Of a DNA stretch of 64,000 bases, positions 1 to 13,592 are shown one piece after another; position 1 is the stretch's first letter, and every line of letters begins with the position of its first letter. Source of the stretch: Combretum micranthum (taxonomy: Eukaryota; Streptophyta; Magnoliopsida; Myrtales; Combretaceae). The stretch covers positions 248,001-312,000 of the forward strand of contig JAMXBD010001399.1 in NCBI GenBank assembly GCA_024138025.1. The letters are read 5' to 3'. A program made the translations under genes and the position numbers. The notes below the pieces were generated by a model that saw nothing but the letters and a program-made list of their open reading frames with translations, did not search any database and was not told the DNA's origin.

Positions 1-160
1 CCTTGCAGCTTCTAACTTTGCTTCCTCTTTTTAATAACTTTGTGTATAAGACTTTCCTTTTTAGGCTATCTCGGTTTTGATCCTGCTCTCTACTGGCTGT
101 TAAACCTAAATCCTGGCGAGCCTAATGGGCTGTTCACTTGAGTGGAATTCTGATTCCATT

Positions 161-222
161 ACATGCTTACTACCTATTGGGCTTCTATTACACATGCTTA
201 CTACCTATTGGGCTTCTATTAC
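161..222. repeat. 31-bp tandem duplication
   Basis: Two exact head-to-tail copies of a 31-bp unit (161-191 and 192-222, beginning ACATGCTTACTACC) lie just inside the left end of the TIR element. Confidence 0.9.
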
Positions 223-439
223 ATCGTTTAGTTTGTTTTTAAGCCCGTAATAGATATTCAGTCCTGAATCCATATTCTTTATTTTACGTAATTGGGATTC
301 TATTCATAGACGTAAGAATCACAATTCAACAACTGCTTACATTATCCAATTCCAAAAATAACCCTGCTATAATAAAAAAATCACATAATCAACCATGCTT
401 TTATCAAACCTGCTCCTTCATTTTTCAAAGCCACTCGTC

Positions 440-1780
440 CTTTCCAAACCCTAGTTCATCACCATTGCTTTCTACTTGGCTACAATGTGTGGTAAGAAAT
501 CTCTCTTTGTCTCTTTGATGTTTTTGTCTCTGTCTCTTCTTGGCTTTAACAATCTATGAAATAAGATTTTTGTTGGCGTCTGTAGAAATAGATTTGTAGC
601 TTCTTTGTTAGATTTCACTTGAGTACACTGTTCTCGGTTTATCTTGCTTACTCATTGCAATACGAACCTGAAGGAATGAGATATCGCTATGAGTGTAAGA
701 TTATGCTGGAATTTCCTATGATGTTCGTATTCAAACGAACACACTGGATTTGTCTGGGTTTGTTAAAGAATTTTGTTGACATGCGTGTTTTTGTATTTGT
801 TAATGATTGCAAAATGAATTTGCTTGGCCGATGTCAGTTAATAAGTAAAAGGATTGATAACTCTGACGAAAATTTATATTTAAATGAGAGAAATGGGATA
901 CAAGGATATGGCTATGTGGAAGTAAATAAATTATATAATATAATATCGATCCATATTATAGGATCATTGTGATATTAAATTATTTTGTCAATCATTTTAT
1001 GTGAGGTGTTTCGGTTATAGCTAATTCCATTACCCGTTGAATTCGCTCATTTCATAACATGATCGGCTTGTTTGGGAAAGTCTGCCATCATGACAACACC
1101 TGGCAACTTGCGCTTCTACCATCTGCTGCCACATACCATCTAAAGCTTAATCGATTAGAGTAAAACTTAAGTGAAAAGCTAAGAATAATATAGATCCCCA
1201 GCGAGACTGAAGTCCTCCTTTCGTAAAATCCTAAATAATTACATCATTAACCCACATTTATATGTTCATACCGTATCAATGTTTATATATTTATATGGAC
1301 ATGGGCCATTAGATTACATTTAAATCATTAAAACTCTCAGCAACTTAATTTCTGCGTTCCACTTAATCTCGAAAGCACGAGTTTTGTAGTGGTGGTTCCT
1401 CCAAAACGTGTGTTTATGTTTCTGATGTATTGCTGCTTTATAAATAGGGAAGGTGTTCCACCACAGGAACCTCGGACTTCATGAATATGGAACAATAGAT
1501 GCTAAAACATGTTATGGTTGTGGTTATGTTTATGTTTGTTAAATATGTGGATGGTGTTTTTGTTACTACTAATGCTGTTGTTGATTGATTGGTTGGATGG
1601 TTTTAATTCAGTTCTAAGTTTTGAAGCAGTCGAAGCTGAAATTGGCAAAAAAACAGGGACGAGATATTACAATTTTTTGTTTTTTTGATTATTTATGCAT
1701 CTTATGTTGCAGCTAGTTTTGTAGCTCAAGGACTTTGAAATCTTGAGATTAAGGACATTGACAAATTGGTGTTCGCTTTG
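440..1780 (+). other. Exon-like segments inside the TIR element (weak)
   Basis: A 5'UTR-like stretch leads to ATGTGTG followed by a consensus donor (GTAAGAA at 492). A second candidate exon at 1713-1780 is bounded by GCAG and GTAAGT. Joining the two gives only about ten codons before a stop, so this is not a convincing coding gene. It could be the 5' leader of a non-coding transcript, or a captured host gene fragment carried by the element. The splice-site matches could also be chance. No homology was recognised. Confidence 0.2.
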
Positions 1781-3162
1781 GTAAGTAATTTCTCTTCAGG
1801 GCACACATATTTTCATTTCCCTTAGGAAAGATTGTAACTGAAATTTATTTAGCAGCTCTGCCATGAAATACATTGGAACAGCATGATTAACAAATTTCAA
1901 TAGATTCCCATGTTCCTTGCCCCTTGGTAAAAAAATGGATCCAGCATTAAAAAGTGATGGGTTGATTCAGATGTGTGATGGTCTACTGATATATATATAT
2001 AATAGATTGTTGTATATAGAAGTTGGTGAAAATTCATATCATGCTCATTTTTGGTGACTAAACCAAAATCAAACCTGATAGGTTCTGTTGATATTTATGC
2101 AACCCAAATTCTGCCTTGTTATTTAGCTAGGTCCATCCAGCTCAAAGTGCACTGGGAAGGGACTTTGCAAATGTGAATAATACCCTTGTTCAAATCTGTG
2201 TGAAAAGACTAGCTAATACAATTTTAAAGTGCACTTTGAGCTGTACTGTAGAAATAAGAATTTGCAAAGACTTTTGGATGACAAAGATTCGAAACGTGGT
2301 CCATTGTCTCTTCCACAGCCATCTACTTTCAAGTCGTCCAGTTCAAGTAGCTGATGGTTTTAAAACTTTTGGCATGGTAAGTGGCATTAGTCTCTTGCGT
2401 AATTGGCTCACAATCCTGTTGTACCGTGTAGCTCAGAACTTAGCTTTTATGTTGCTGGGAACTTTTCTGAAAATCATTCAGTAGGTCGAAATTTCTGTAA
2501 ATGGAAGTGATAGGTTTTTCAATTTAGATTGTTACACTACTATGACATTCACCAATTAAAAAAGAAAGAAAAAGTAGTCGCATTTTGGTCTCCAGGTGAA
2601 GTGAAGTATTTTTTATGCATTGACTTGGTTGGATCTTTTTTGAATTTTTTCAGTGCAGAAGTGTAGTAGTATAATAATCTTTTTATACGGAATAATGTTT
2701 TTGCTTTCTAGAATCTTTCTTGAGAGTCTGGTTTGTTTTCATATGCTGGGCTGATTTATTGCAAAGGTAAAGAAGAATATTTTCAACCCTCTGTTTTTTC
2801 ATATAATGATGAAATTAAATTTTCTATTAATATATACAGAATCTATATTACATATAATAATATTTATATTTATAAATATATTAACATTAAAAAATATATA
2901 TTAAATATATAAATATATGTTTAATTATATATCTTGTAAAATATAAATTAATATATATTAAAGACAAGGACATTTTTGGTATTTGTCATATCAATTCATG
3001 AGCTATTCATTGTTTTAATTCAATCAAGTAAACAATGTATTAGTAATTCATTCTATCCAAGTGAACATCATACATATTCACAACATATTACATCCTTATG
3101 CAATTTATTAGGAATGGCTATTCATTTCATTGCTATTCCATTCAATGAAGTGAACGGCCCGT

Positions 3163-3423
3163 AAGTGAATCTGGTGAGCCAATTGAAGATGTTGTTTGTT
3201 GTTTTTTCCTTTTTGCTCGGCTATTGTCTATTTTTATTTTTATTTTTTTTTTGCGTTGGATTTTTGCGTTGGACTTTGATGGATCTTAATGAAAAACTTC
3301 TTTTACTCACCTAAAAAATATATATATAGGATTTGATGAGTGTTGATTAATTAATGATAGAACAATAATATTTTTGCATTATTTTTTTAAATAAAAAAGG
3401 AGGAAAAGAAAAGGGTATAAATC
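3163..3423. other. Intergenic, nothing recognised
   Basis: AT-rich sequence with T and TA runs between two TIR elements. No gene or repeat structure is visible. Confidence 0.5.
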
Positions 3424-3715
3424 TTAGGCCATTTTGTTTCAGGATAAATATTTTTCAAAAACAATTTCCTTCATTTTTCTTTGTTTGTTATGTGGAAAAG
3501 GATATTTTAAGTAGAAAACATTCCTTGTAAGGAAAAATAACTTCCACTATTTTTTTTTATCCGAATTTGCATTTTTTCCTCTTCAAATCTAAATCAAACC
3601 CAAAAATCATAATTTTTTTAGCACAAAATTCTCTTATGCTTTTTTTTTTTAATCACGAATCAAACAACCAACAATTAAAAATAAAGGATAGGGTTACCCA
3701 TTCAAGAAGCCAAAA

Positions 3716-3727
3716 GCTCTGATACCA
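3716..3727 (-). other. Primer-binding site (initiator-Met tRNA)
   Basis: On the minus strand this reads TGGTATCAGAGC, the usual plant LTR-retrotransposon primer site. It sits two bases from the CA end of the LTR at 3730-4534. Only a few dozen bases of internal sequence remain beyond it. Confidence 0.8.
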
Positions 3728-3729
3728 AT

Positions 3730-4534
3730 TGACGTGATCCAGTGAACCCTAGGTATAGAAACCCAAGACCCAAGCGATCAACAATGCAATCTGACCCTAG
3801 GGTTGCTTTTTAACAAGCAACAAAATAGGAACGTGATCCTGATAAAACCTATCGATTAGAATCAATGCTATCAAAATCGGAACTTAACCCCAACAAAATC
3901 CGTCGATTGGAACCTAAGTTATCAAGATAAGAAACTTGACCCTAATTAAACTTGTTAATTAGAACCAAAGTTATCAAGGTATAGTTCTTATCACAAGAAC
4001 CAAGGATAAACTCTCACATCGGAGAAATCTCTTAAGAGAATTGTATTCAAACAACTGATGATCCATTACAAAGCAAAGAGCCATATATATATGTATAAAA
4101 TCTCAAAGGAAAACCGAAAGGTTATAAAAAAAAAATACAATCGCTACAAAATAAAGGCTGGCGGCCTTAAAAGAACATTGGCGGCCTACAATTCAAAACA
4201 TGAAATGGAATTATTTGCCGAGACAAAAAGATCGACGGTGTAAGCAAGAAGATTGACGGTGTCAATTCTAAGCTGATGGCGTAAACTGACCAAAGACATT
4301 CGTTGCTTTATAGTAATAAACGCTGGCTGAAGGCTGGCTATGTATTCTACGTTGGTTGTGTAGACCCTAAAGTCCGATGGCATACTGTGCTGATGTATAG
4401 GTCTAAACGCAAGGGTGGTGTATCTTCATTCTAGATTGGCTGTATATGTTTTTTGGTAGCTTTATCCTTCGATATTTGAATTGTTTTAATCTGCTTTGTC
4501 GTTTCCATTTGATCTTCATCGCGACTTCTACACA
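3730..4534 (-). mobile_element. Isolated copia-type 5' LTR with primer site
   Basis: On the minus strand the segment starts TGTGTAGAAGTCGCG and ends CACGTCA, giving TG...CA ends and 805 bp, immediately before a tRNA-Met primer site. No gag, pol or second LTR follows, so it is a fragment rather than a solo LTR made by clean recombination. Assignment to copia rather than gypsy rests only on general appearance. An imperfect tandem repeat of roughly 55 bp, three units, lies at 3835-4000. Confidence 0.6.
3835..4000. repeat. Imperfect ~55-bp tandem repeat (3 units)
   Basis: Three units share the pattern AACCT..CGATT.GAA.C..AGTTATCAAG, with substitutions between copies. They lie within the copia-type LTR. 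Confidence 0.55.
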
Positions 4535-7500
4535 GTATTAGTAGGTTAAATACCAAACAATTTTTTTGACATATTTCTATAAATGCAATCAAACACATGA
4601 GAACATATTATTTTCACGAAAATATTTTTACATGAAACACTTTTCTAAATACAAGATATTTTCCTTGAAACAAACGGGGCTTTAGCATTATTAATTGATT
4701 ATAACGTAAACTCAACTTGATTTAAAAAAGCTTACAAAAGTTATCTATAGATTTTATCTTTTAGATTTATTCTGAAGGCAAACAAAATAATTTAAATCAT
4801 AAATTCATAGAAAGAAACAAAAGTATGAGAACATAATTAATTTTTTAAATATCTAAACCATAGGATTTATACAAACCTTTCGTGGAAATCTGATCTAGTA
4901 ACAAGTTAGGAAATTATGGTTGATGTCATGCCTCAAAAGTGGACTTAGTAGGATTAACCTAAAGTTATTATACCACATGTGCACCTGTAATATGATAATC
5001 GTCTTGCAAGTCAGAGATCACAAGACTCTACTAATTTATTAATATCCCTACTTGATTGACACATATACATATAATAGTATTGTTGAGATTTAACTATGGA
5101 ATTCGATTTTCCTCATTCCATCAAGATCGAGAGAATCAGTATCCCTTACCAAATAGTAAAAAAAAGGGGTTTCAATCCTACACAATGTAAAGTCTCAGCT
5201 ATTTGTACAATTTATTCAAAATTATATTCTAAGTTTATGGCAACCTAACCTTCTAGCTTCATGAAGATCTAGTAGATAAGTACTCTTCGCACATTCTTAG
5301 CCCAATCTTAGCTAGCGTTACTCCTCCATAACAACTGTTAGGGGTAAGCGAAACCACAACTCAGTGAGTTCATCCCTTATTACTACCGGTCACACAAGTT
5401 ATCAACCATTAATTAAACATTCATGCAAATATATCTACATGCAATATGAATGCACACGTGATGAATGCAAGCAACACATTTATAGGATTCCTGAGCCATA
5501 GACGATATATATTTACACTACCTACATATCAGTTGTCTCTCATACTTACACACATGTGATACCTCGCCTTACCCTAAACGAGGTTGCCTTGTGGTAACTT
5601 CCATCCAAACTTGCCTAATGCTTACATGTCATTGGTAAAAAACAATATTCCCCAATGTGTTCAAATAATTTACGCTGGTTAATATTGGTTAATATTTAAA
5701 TCTGACCATCATCAAATAATGGCAAATTAGGCAAGTAGAACATCTACTGCCAAAACTAACCATCACCCAATAAAGGTGAATCCGATAGATATACCTCAAA
5801 TCAAGCAACATTTATCGCCAATACAAGTCTCAAAAATGTCCCAGGTTCATCTCATAACTTATTTGAAAAATTTTCATTTAAAAGATGAATAGGGAGTAAC
5901 TTCAGATCCTTCGAGTTATCTTCTTTGAAAAATACATTTAAAAATACTTTCAACTGTAAATTATGGAGTATTTCCTACAAGGGATTTCAATCACATGTGA
6001 TGAGTATATCCGATTAATTTAGTTGGGTGATTATACTTATTCATTGATTCTAGTGATTATGCAAATGATGACATTCACATCAATCAATCATTCAACAAAC
6101 AAATAATACAACCAACATAAAAGTAAATAGTAGTAAACACAAGCAAATAGCAGGTCATCAAAACTCCTTTACCTGAGCATTTTTGTTTATTTGATACGTT
6201 TTTGGAAAGTATTCAAGGTTTGAGAACGTTGACTCAATATCTTCTATGAAATGAAATAACAATTACTCATTATCATATTTATAGTTTTGTAATAAGTCCT
6301 AAAATCAGTTTTTATTATTCTTAGTCCTATTTTCTCATTTCTGATCCAAATTTGACTTATATAATATTTTAAGTTTGTTGATTCTCCATTAACTAAAAAT
6401 CAATTCAACCCCCCTTCTTGATTATTATTTAGGACCAAGAAAGTCCTATTTTGCTTAATAATTTTATTATTAAGCTTTTATTATTCATGTAGTCCTTTTT
6501 AGTATGTCTACTTAGGGTAGTTGATATTTACTACCTGTTTTTTTTTTTTTTTTTGTTGTGTTTCTCTTGTTTCTGATTCTTTTTTTTTTTTTGTCTATAT
6601 TTAAGGGAATCATACTTATTAGAATTTATATCTACATTCTTTAATGTCTATTAGATATGGAGATCTTTTTTATTATTTACTTCGTTTATCAACCTCATAT
6701 GTCTACATAATTTGAAATTTCTATTTATTTATAAGGTCACATTTAGTATCTAATCCTTTAATTATTTTTATAAAATAATTATAGTCTCATGGTGTTAGAC
6801 ATGTATCAAATGTATATTAAACCTAATCAATTCAATTTAAAATAATAATTATATATATATATATACATATATAACTGTGATATATAGGATATACTCATAA
6901 AAGTTTGATTTGACTTTATGTTGAATAAAAAAGGGAGAAATAGAGTTTTAAAGTCAGCACTAGGAGCTGCAGGGGCCATCTTGACAAAAGGGAATGTTTT
7001 AATTTATTTTTGCCCTCCTCTTGCACATCCAATGTTGAAGGGAGGGATGAACCGCTTTGCATTCTTTGTTTAGTTTTAGGAGATGATTCATGTTGTAATC
7101 TTAGAGTTAAAACTTCCTTGTTAGGTTTCTAAGATTTCTTTTGCTAAATTTCTTCTTTAAGAACCATGTCTTAGACGCATTTTAGTAAAATTTAAGTTAG
7201 TTTTGTTATAGTTTAAACATGGTTTTGATCTTTTCTTCTTTAGATCCGAATTTCCTAAAGCTTAGTATTCTATATTCTTTAGTTGATGTTTTCCTATTTC
7301 TAAACAGCTGAATATCATCAACATATTGATGAATCTAAATGTAGTTATCAAATTCACATGGTGGATTCCTATAAGCGTGTAAGATTTTTCTATGTTCATC
7401 ATCTTCCTCAAGTCATTATCCTTTAGACAAGATGTATGGCTAGTGTAAAACATGAACGATTCAAAAGGATGAAAGATAAGACTTGCTCTTAATTTAGTAT

Positions 7501-10500
7501 GATAGGATCGGATTCTAAGAGGACATGATCAACATTACATATGGATTCCATACAACTTCTAATCATGACAACAATATAGTTTTGAAGTTGGAATAATGTT
7601 TACCTTGTTAGGATAGGAATGATGTGAACATACCTTCTTTAGAGTTAGGATTGAAACCTAGGATTATAAACAAGGATTTAGCTTGATTTATTGCAAGAAT
7701 AAGCTAATAATTTACCTTAGTTTCTCTTTAGAAGCTCACGTTAGAAGAATGAAAAAGAACTAGAGTTGGTTGTTGTGTTTGGCCTACTAGAGTGTTCCAT
7801 GCTTATGTCTAAGGAATGGGACGTAGAGATTATTTTTAAGTTGGTTTGGTTTTGTATCTTGTTTCTTTCTTGATGAGGATCACGGTGGGTTCAAGTAGGG
7901 AAAGCTTGGGTATGTTTGTTGCATTTTGAGTAATGAGAAGTAGAGCTTTCCATGGTGGATGTTTAGAGGAAAAATAGGGGTCTAAATGCTTTGTTTTTGT
8001 GTTTTTCCTTAGGTCTGTCACAGTGAATTTTGTTGAAGGAGAATAGGTTGTTCATTTTGGTTTTCGGGTTTGATTTTTGGATCAAATGATGGGGAGTAAT
8101 GAACTTATTTGTTAGCTAATAAGATCTATTTATACAAGCCAAACGATAGTTGTGAATGAGGTGAAGTTGGGATGCTTTAGGTAGTAGAATTGTGGATTAT
8201 AGGGGGTTTCATGTTTGCAATTTTTGGAACTTTCTAAGGTGGGCTTTATATGTGTTTATTTAGCAAATTCTTTACGTCAACAATCCTACACTTATGGGTC
8301 TTTTTGAAGAGTTTTTTTTTTTTTTTTCTTGGAGGTGAGGAAGCCAACTTTGTCAAACTTTGTTGGCTCTAAACTCCTAGAGTCCTATATGGTGGAAAAT
8401 AGTTGAAATTTTGGACATGTTGTTCCCCTTACAACTGCTATAATTCACAAAAGATAAGGAACAACTTAAGATTGTTATTTTCTACTCTACTTAAGCTAGA
8501 TACGATGGATGTATGTGCTGCAATTTGTGCGTTTGTCTCCTTTATTGTAGGCTATAGCAATAGAAATCAGGAATCATGGGCAAAATTCTCACTGGTGAAG
8601 TAAATTAGTTTAGGCTTGTATATGTGTCTATTGGAGAGGTTTTTATTGGAGATTTAGAGTCATTTGGTCAAAGAAGTGGGCTATCTACTTTCCTAAAGCC
8701 AATCATGGTGAAACAAGGAGAATTTTTCATTGAATGTTGTCTCCTACAGCAGTTGATATCCACGGTGAAGTTAGGTAAGAATTGAAGCTTGTTGTCTTCT
8801 TCTTAACAGCTGTAGCAACGGAATTTGAGGAATGAGTTAGGGCTAGTTAAAAGTTGATTTTTGAAGTTTACATTCTTCCATTTGATGCAAGAGATATTTA
8901 GAGCTTCCTCATTTTTTATGGGTTATTTTTCACTTTGACTTTAAGTTGATCAATTTGTATAAATTAGAGAGCTTAATTGACATGATTTCTTCCAAGGATA
9001 GCAGCCGAATTTCAATGCTGCAGATTTTCTTTTGTTTGTTACTTGTTCCAACTAGTTTAATACTTGTTTAATTTAAATATCTAAGTTAACTCTGTAGGGT
9101 TTTATTGATACAAAATTTCGAAAATTTTATTAAAACGCAGCGGAAAAATGAAAACCCTATACCAGTATCCATGTTTCTTGATTAGATTTGAACGAAAAAG
9201 GGGTTTCTTGAATATACCTTATATTGATGCTTCAAAATGATCAGCAGATCGGATTTGCAGGAACCGCAGTCTCGCAATCCCCTCTACGGTATCCACATGC
9301 GAACGATTGTGTGCTAGCACTCAAGAACACGAATCCAATTCGTGTAAGAATTATTTTTTTTCTTTTCTCTCTTTTAGGTTTGTAGAATTTCTCTGCCTTC
9401 TAATGTGACGTAAAAGAGTCTAGCCTAAAAGGTTGTTTATAGATCTATATATATAGACATGTAGGAAACCCTAAAAGATATATATGATGAGATATTTATT
9501 TAATGTTTAATAAAATATATTATTTCATTAAATATTAATTATTTGTCATGATCATTTATCATTCTTAAACTATTTAAGAATAATAAATATAATAATTCCT
9601 ATAGGTTTAAATATAAACCTATAATATATTTTATTCGTTCTTTTGTATGTGACCCTGTAGGTACACCTAATGTTGGCAGTAGGTCCTAAACACCTTTTAG
9701 ACCTACAAGACATCATTGGTCTCTAGCAAGACATTATGTCTACCCAAATTAGGTGAATATCAGTAATCCGATTTGTGTCTAGTCTATAATTTATATCATT
9801 ATCCTTTTTGTCACATGATATCTAGATTGAACATAAGACATGGAGAGTGTCATTCTTATATTGTTCAATCTTATCATTTCTCAATTTTCAAGTGATTTGA
9901 TAATACAAATGAAATTTATCACACTATCAATTCATTTGAGCATGGCCATGCATTTCTCAGTCTCACTTATCGAGGGGTCCAGAGATATCTCTCTCATAAC
10001 GAGAGGGACAAATCTCATCTTAATCACTCAACTTCCTCTACATGATATACATTATGCCCAAACTTAACCTTTATAATTATCCGGTTAAAGACAATGTTTG
10101 ATTGAGTTGAAACATAACGTTTCTCATGTTGGATCCTATGGTGATTTCAGGTTTAAGAATACGTTGACATAGTTATTATGAAAATCACTTATGATAATAT
10201 TCCATATAGTGATCTCATAGTGGGTCAGTTCAGCACATAATCATCTAATATGTGCTTATGAGTTTCATTTGTATCACCATACAAATAGACATCTCATGTT
10301 TACCAAATAAAAACCCATACTAGATTTAATTCATTATCATTCCCATAATAATGAGCATCTAGGAACATTTTATAATACCCTGAATTATACGTCTATTTAG
10401 TTTTTGGTAATTGTTACATAGATAGTAATGTCTGGCGGAAATTTTAGAAAATGTCCGAAAAACCATCCCCACTTTCCATGAATTTAAATATTGGTAATTA

Positions 10501-11049
10501 CCAATATGGACAATAAAAGACTTAATTAAAATAAAAATATAAGTATAAACTATACCTATATCAAATAAAAATTTTCTGTAAGATATAACAATAATAATAT
10601 GATTAATATATAAACTAAAAACCAATAAAGTTAAGTAAAATAATAAATTAGATCCCAAAAATAATTCAAAAGATACAAACAAAAGATAAACACTATAAAT
10701 TTATAATAGTAGAATATAAATAAAGTCAAATTAAAGACAATTTAATTATTAATTAGGTCATAAAATACCAAAACACTAATAATTTAAATCCTTAAAGGAT
10801 AAATTATAATTTACGATAATAGATTTTAAAGATGAAAAGTAAGAGTCTTAAATTAAAAATTTTAAGTATACCATAGTGTTCAGAATATTTAATATAGTAG
10901 GTACGTAAATTTTCATCTAAAAATATTATCGAATGAGTATTTATCGTACGTGTTAATTAGAACCCGAAAAAAATAAAACTTGCCCAATAAGCCAAAAATT
11001 TTCTATGAATTCTCTCACTCCCTCACTCTCTCGTCTCATCCTCTCTTTC

Positions 11050-11052
<3 letters not shown>

Positions 11053-11088
<36 letters not shown>

Positions 11089-11216
11089 GCGCAAAGTCTT
11101 CAAATGAAGACTTTATATATATAAAAAGAAGAAGAGAAGAAGAAATCTTCTCCGACCAGGAGAAGGAAAAAAAAAAAGAGAAAAAAAAAGAAAAGAAAAA
11201 GAAAAAGAAATAATAA
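11053..11216. repeat. (CT)n microsatellite and purine-rich tract
   Basis: A CT dinucleotide run at 11053-11086 is followed by an A/G-only type tract (about 11155-11216). Both lie inside the solo gypsy LTR. The apparent 77-codon frame across them is low complexity and not a gene. Confidence 0.85.
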
Positions 11217-11485
11217 AATAATAAAAAAAGAATCTAGAAGCTCCTTCGATCTTCAAAAGCCCATATCTTTCACGTAAGACAACCGATTCCAATTCCGAAA
11301 GTGGCGTTGTGATCGTGGCGATACGCTCTTCAATTCAAGACCACATAAGGTTAGGTTTCGATCACTTTAAAATTTTGCTATTATGATCCTGAATATAGAA
11401 GTTTTATAATATTAAGAGTTTTTATATTAGTTTTTGCTATAAATATATATTTACCTGCGTATATAATGATAACAGTATAAATTAT

Positions 11486-12071
11486 TGTTGGGTTTTATTA
11501 TCAGTTTTGCAGCAGAATTTTTCTTTAAAATTAAAATCCTAATTCCAGTATCCATGTGTTTTTGATTAGATACAAAAACGAAAATAAAAGTTCAAGTTTT
11601 AATACCTTATTTGATTTCAAAAAGCTATTTGATGATACGGATCTGTAGTCGTTGCCACGTTGCAAACGACCTCTACGATATCCACACGAGAATGACCTTG
11701 ATTTGGATTCTCCTCTTGCGTGCTAGTGCAATCTAAAACGCTTCTAGATTGGTTTCGAAGGGGCTCCTAGAGATACGAATTTCTCACACTCTCTAGGGTT
11801 TCAAAAATTTCTTTTGACAACACATGTCATTTTCCCTAGGAGAGCGTCTTATGTTCTATTTATAAAAGTCTATTATTCATGCGAATAATAACTTTAGTCC
11901 CCTAATCTTATTAGGGATAATAATAAATTATAAAATAATTTACGAAATAAATTATTAAATAATTCATAAACATAAGAATTATTAATCCGATTGGGAATAA
12001 TCATTTTATTGTTCTTAACAAATTATAAAATGAAAATATCAAATATTTGGCCTTGGACAAAAACACTAACA
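11486..12071 (-). repeat. 3' LTR of the inner copia element
   Basis: 586 bp, TG...CA on the minus strand, ending ACCCAACA at 11486. It is highly similar to 13593-14166 with scattered substitutions, so the element is not very recent. Confidence 0.8.
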
Positions 12072-13124
12072 ATCTCCCACTTGCACTAGGCCAAATAATT
12101 ATTTATCAATCTTAACAAATTAAGATTAATAAATAACTTTATCATTCCCATCAGACTTATTTATATCAAGTCCCTGATCCTTTTAGTTCATTCTTTTGTG
12201 TGTGACCCTGTAGGTTCACTTAATGTTGGCAGTAGATCAAAAACCCTTTTGACCTACAAGACATAAGCGGCCTCTAGCAAGACATTATGTCTACCCAAAT
12301 TAAGTGAAGATCGGTGATCTGATTTTACCTTATAGACAGTTAATTATTTAGTCCCTTTGTCACGAGATATCTTATGATTAAACATAAGGTGTGGATCAAT
12401 ACACACTTATATTGTTTAATCACCTATTTCTTGAATCCAGAGTTTGACTGACTTAAACAAATAACATTGATAACTCTTTATCAATTCATTTGAGCATGGC
12501 CATGCATATCTCAGTCTTACTCAACAAGGGGCTCAAAAGATATCTCTCTCAATTTAATGAGAGGGACAAATTCCCTCACGAACACTTACATTCCTCCACA
12601 TAACTTATTCTATATCCAATATCAGTCTTATAATCATCTGATTAAAGATGATAAAGAACTGAATTAAAATATGGAGTTTGTTATGTAGGAATCTATGGTG
12701 TCATCAGGTCAAAGGACTTAAATAATTACTGTAATGAGAAATACTTATCACATTGATCCATATAGTATTCTCATAATTGGTCATTCCAATACAATGTACT
12801 CTTACATGTATCTATGTGTTGAAATGATATCTTATATCCATGATCAGTAAAACATGACCATCATCCAGCCTACATACTAATCTTAATTCATTATTATTCC
12901 ATATAATGAACGATTAGGGATAATTTAGAATAAAGTTATTTATTCTTTTATGGTTTTACTATTAAAGTCACATATTTTAATGACATAAGGAATAACAAAA
13001 TTACTCATGGAATTATTTTATCAAGGTAAAAAGGCCAATAATAAACCTTGAAAAATAGAATGGCTTATAAAGATAATAAATATCCAAATGACATAAAATC
13101 CATATGTGCTATGGCACATCACTA
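12072..13124 (-). other. 3' spacer of the inner copia element
   Basis: Non-coding. It is related to the solo copia LTR pieces at about 9640-10370 and 17488-17627. At 13125-13137 there is a second polypurine-like motif followed by TGCTAGTG, which looks like an older LTR start. This may be an LTR that was extended or duplicated in this lineage. Confidence 0.5.
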
Positions 13125-13129
13125 GCAAT

Positions 13130-13580
13130 CTCTCACTTGCATTAGCTCTACTCAATCATAAGTCTAATGCCCAGTGCTCTAGTATGACTATCATGTTTAG
13201 ACTGGGGAAGAGGCTTAGTCAATGGATCTGCAACATTGTCATTTGTGGGTACTCTGCATATCTTAACATCTCCTCTTTCAATGATTTCTCGAATGAGATG
13301 GTAACGCCTAAGTATGTGTTTGGATCGCTGGTGTGATCTTGGTTCCTTAGCCTATACAATGTCCCCATTATTGTCACAATAAAGGTCCAGTGGATTTGCA
13401 AATGCTAGGAATAACTCCCAATGCACTAATGAACTTCTTGATCCAAACTACTTCCTTAGCTGCATCCAATGCTACTATGTACTCAACCTCCGTAGTAGAA
13501 TCTGCAACTGTGTCCTGTTTGGAACTCTTCCAGCTTACAGCACCTCCATTCAAACAAAACACATAACCAGATTGCGATCG
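13130..13580 (-). pseudogene. Copia RNase H fragment
   Basis: The minus-strand frame carries [19 protein letters not shown] followed by [13 protein letters not shown] and [13 protein letters not shown], the hallmark end of plant copia reverse transcriptase/RNase H. A frame change follows near 13400, and the rest (VTISFEKSLKEEMLRY...) continues to about 13220. Upstream pol is missing, because the frame joins the 5' LTR at about 13590. It cannot be active. Confidence 0.8.
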
Positions 13581-13592
13581 AAAATCATCTGA

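Larger units (their letters stand above)
126..3162. mobile_element. PIF/Harbinger-like TIR element, about 3.0 kb
   Basis: The left end reads TGGGCTGTTCACTT and the reverse complement of the right end reads CGGGCCGTTCACTT. Each is followed by a related GTGGAAT/ATGGAAT block. Both ends are flanked outside by TAA (123-125 and 3163-3165), the 3-bp TWA target duplication known for PIF/Harbinger elements. No transposase was recognised in any frame. The open frames at 619-972 and 2173-2484 match nothing I know, so this looks non-autonomous or strongly decayed. An AT-only tract lies at about 2820-2960. Alternatively, two separate small elements in opposite orientation could give the same ends, but no matching inner ends were seen. 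Confidence 0.55.
3427..4681. mobile_element. Tourist-like TIR element, interrupted
   Basis: The left end GGCCATTTTGTTTCAGG and the reverse complement of the right end AGCCCCGTTTGTTTCAAGG are inverted copies. Both are followed inward by ATATTTT-rich sequence. TTA flanks both ends (3424-3426 and 4682-4684), matching the 3-bp target site of Tourist/PIF-type MITEs. The original element was probably about 400 bp. It is split by copia LTR sequence between about 3670 and 4534. Confidence 0.55.

Noticed and set aside
485..491. ATGTGTG plus donor as the first exon of asparagine synthetase (proteins starting MCG)
   Set aside because: Only seven bases match. The next candidate exon runs into a stop and no glutamine-amidotransferase sequence follows.
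619..972. 117-codon open frame as a gene
   Set aside because: No recognisable domain, it does not start with ATG at the reported position, and it lies inside a transposon-like unit.
10980..11213. 77-codon frame rich in Leu-Ser and Lys-Glu
   Set aside because: A translation of a (CT)n and purine tract. Low complexity only.
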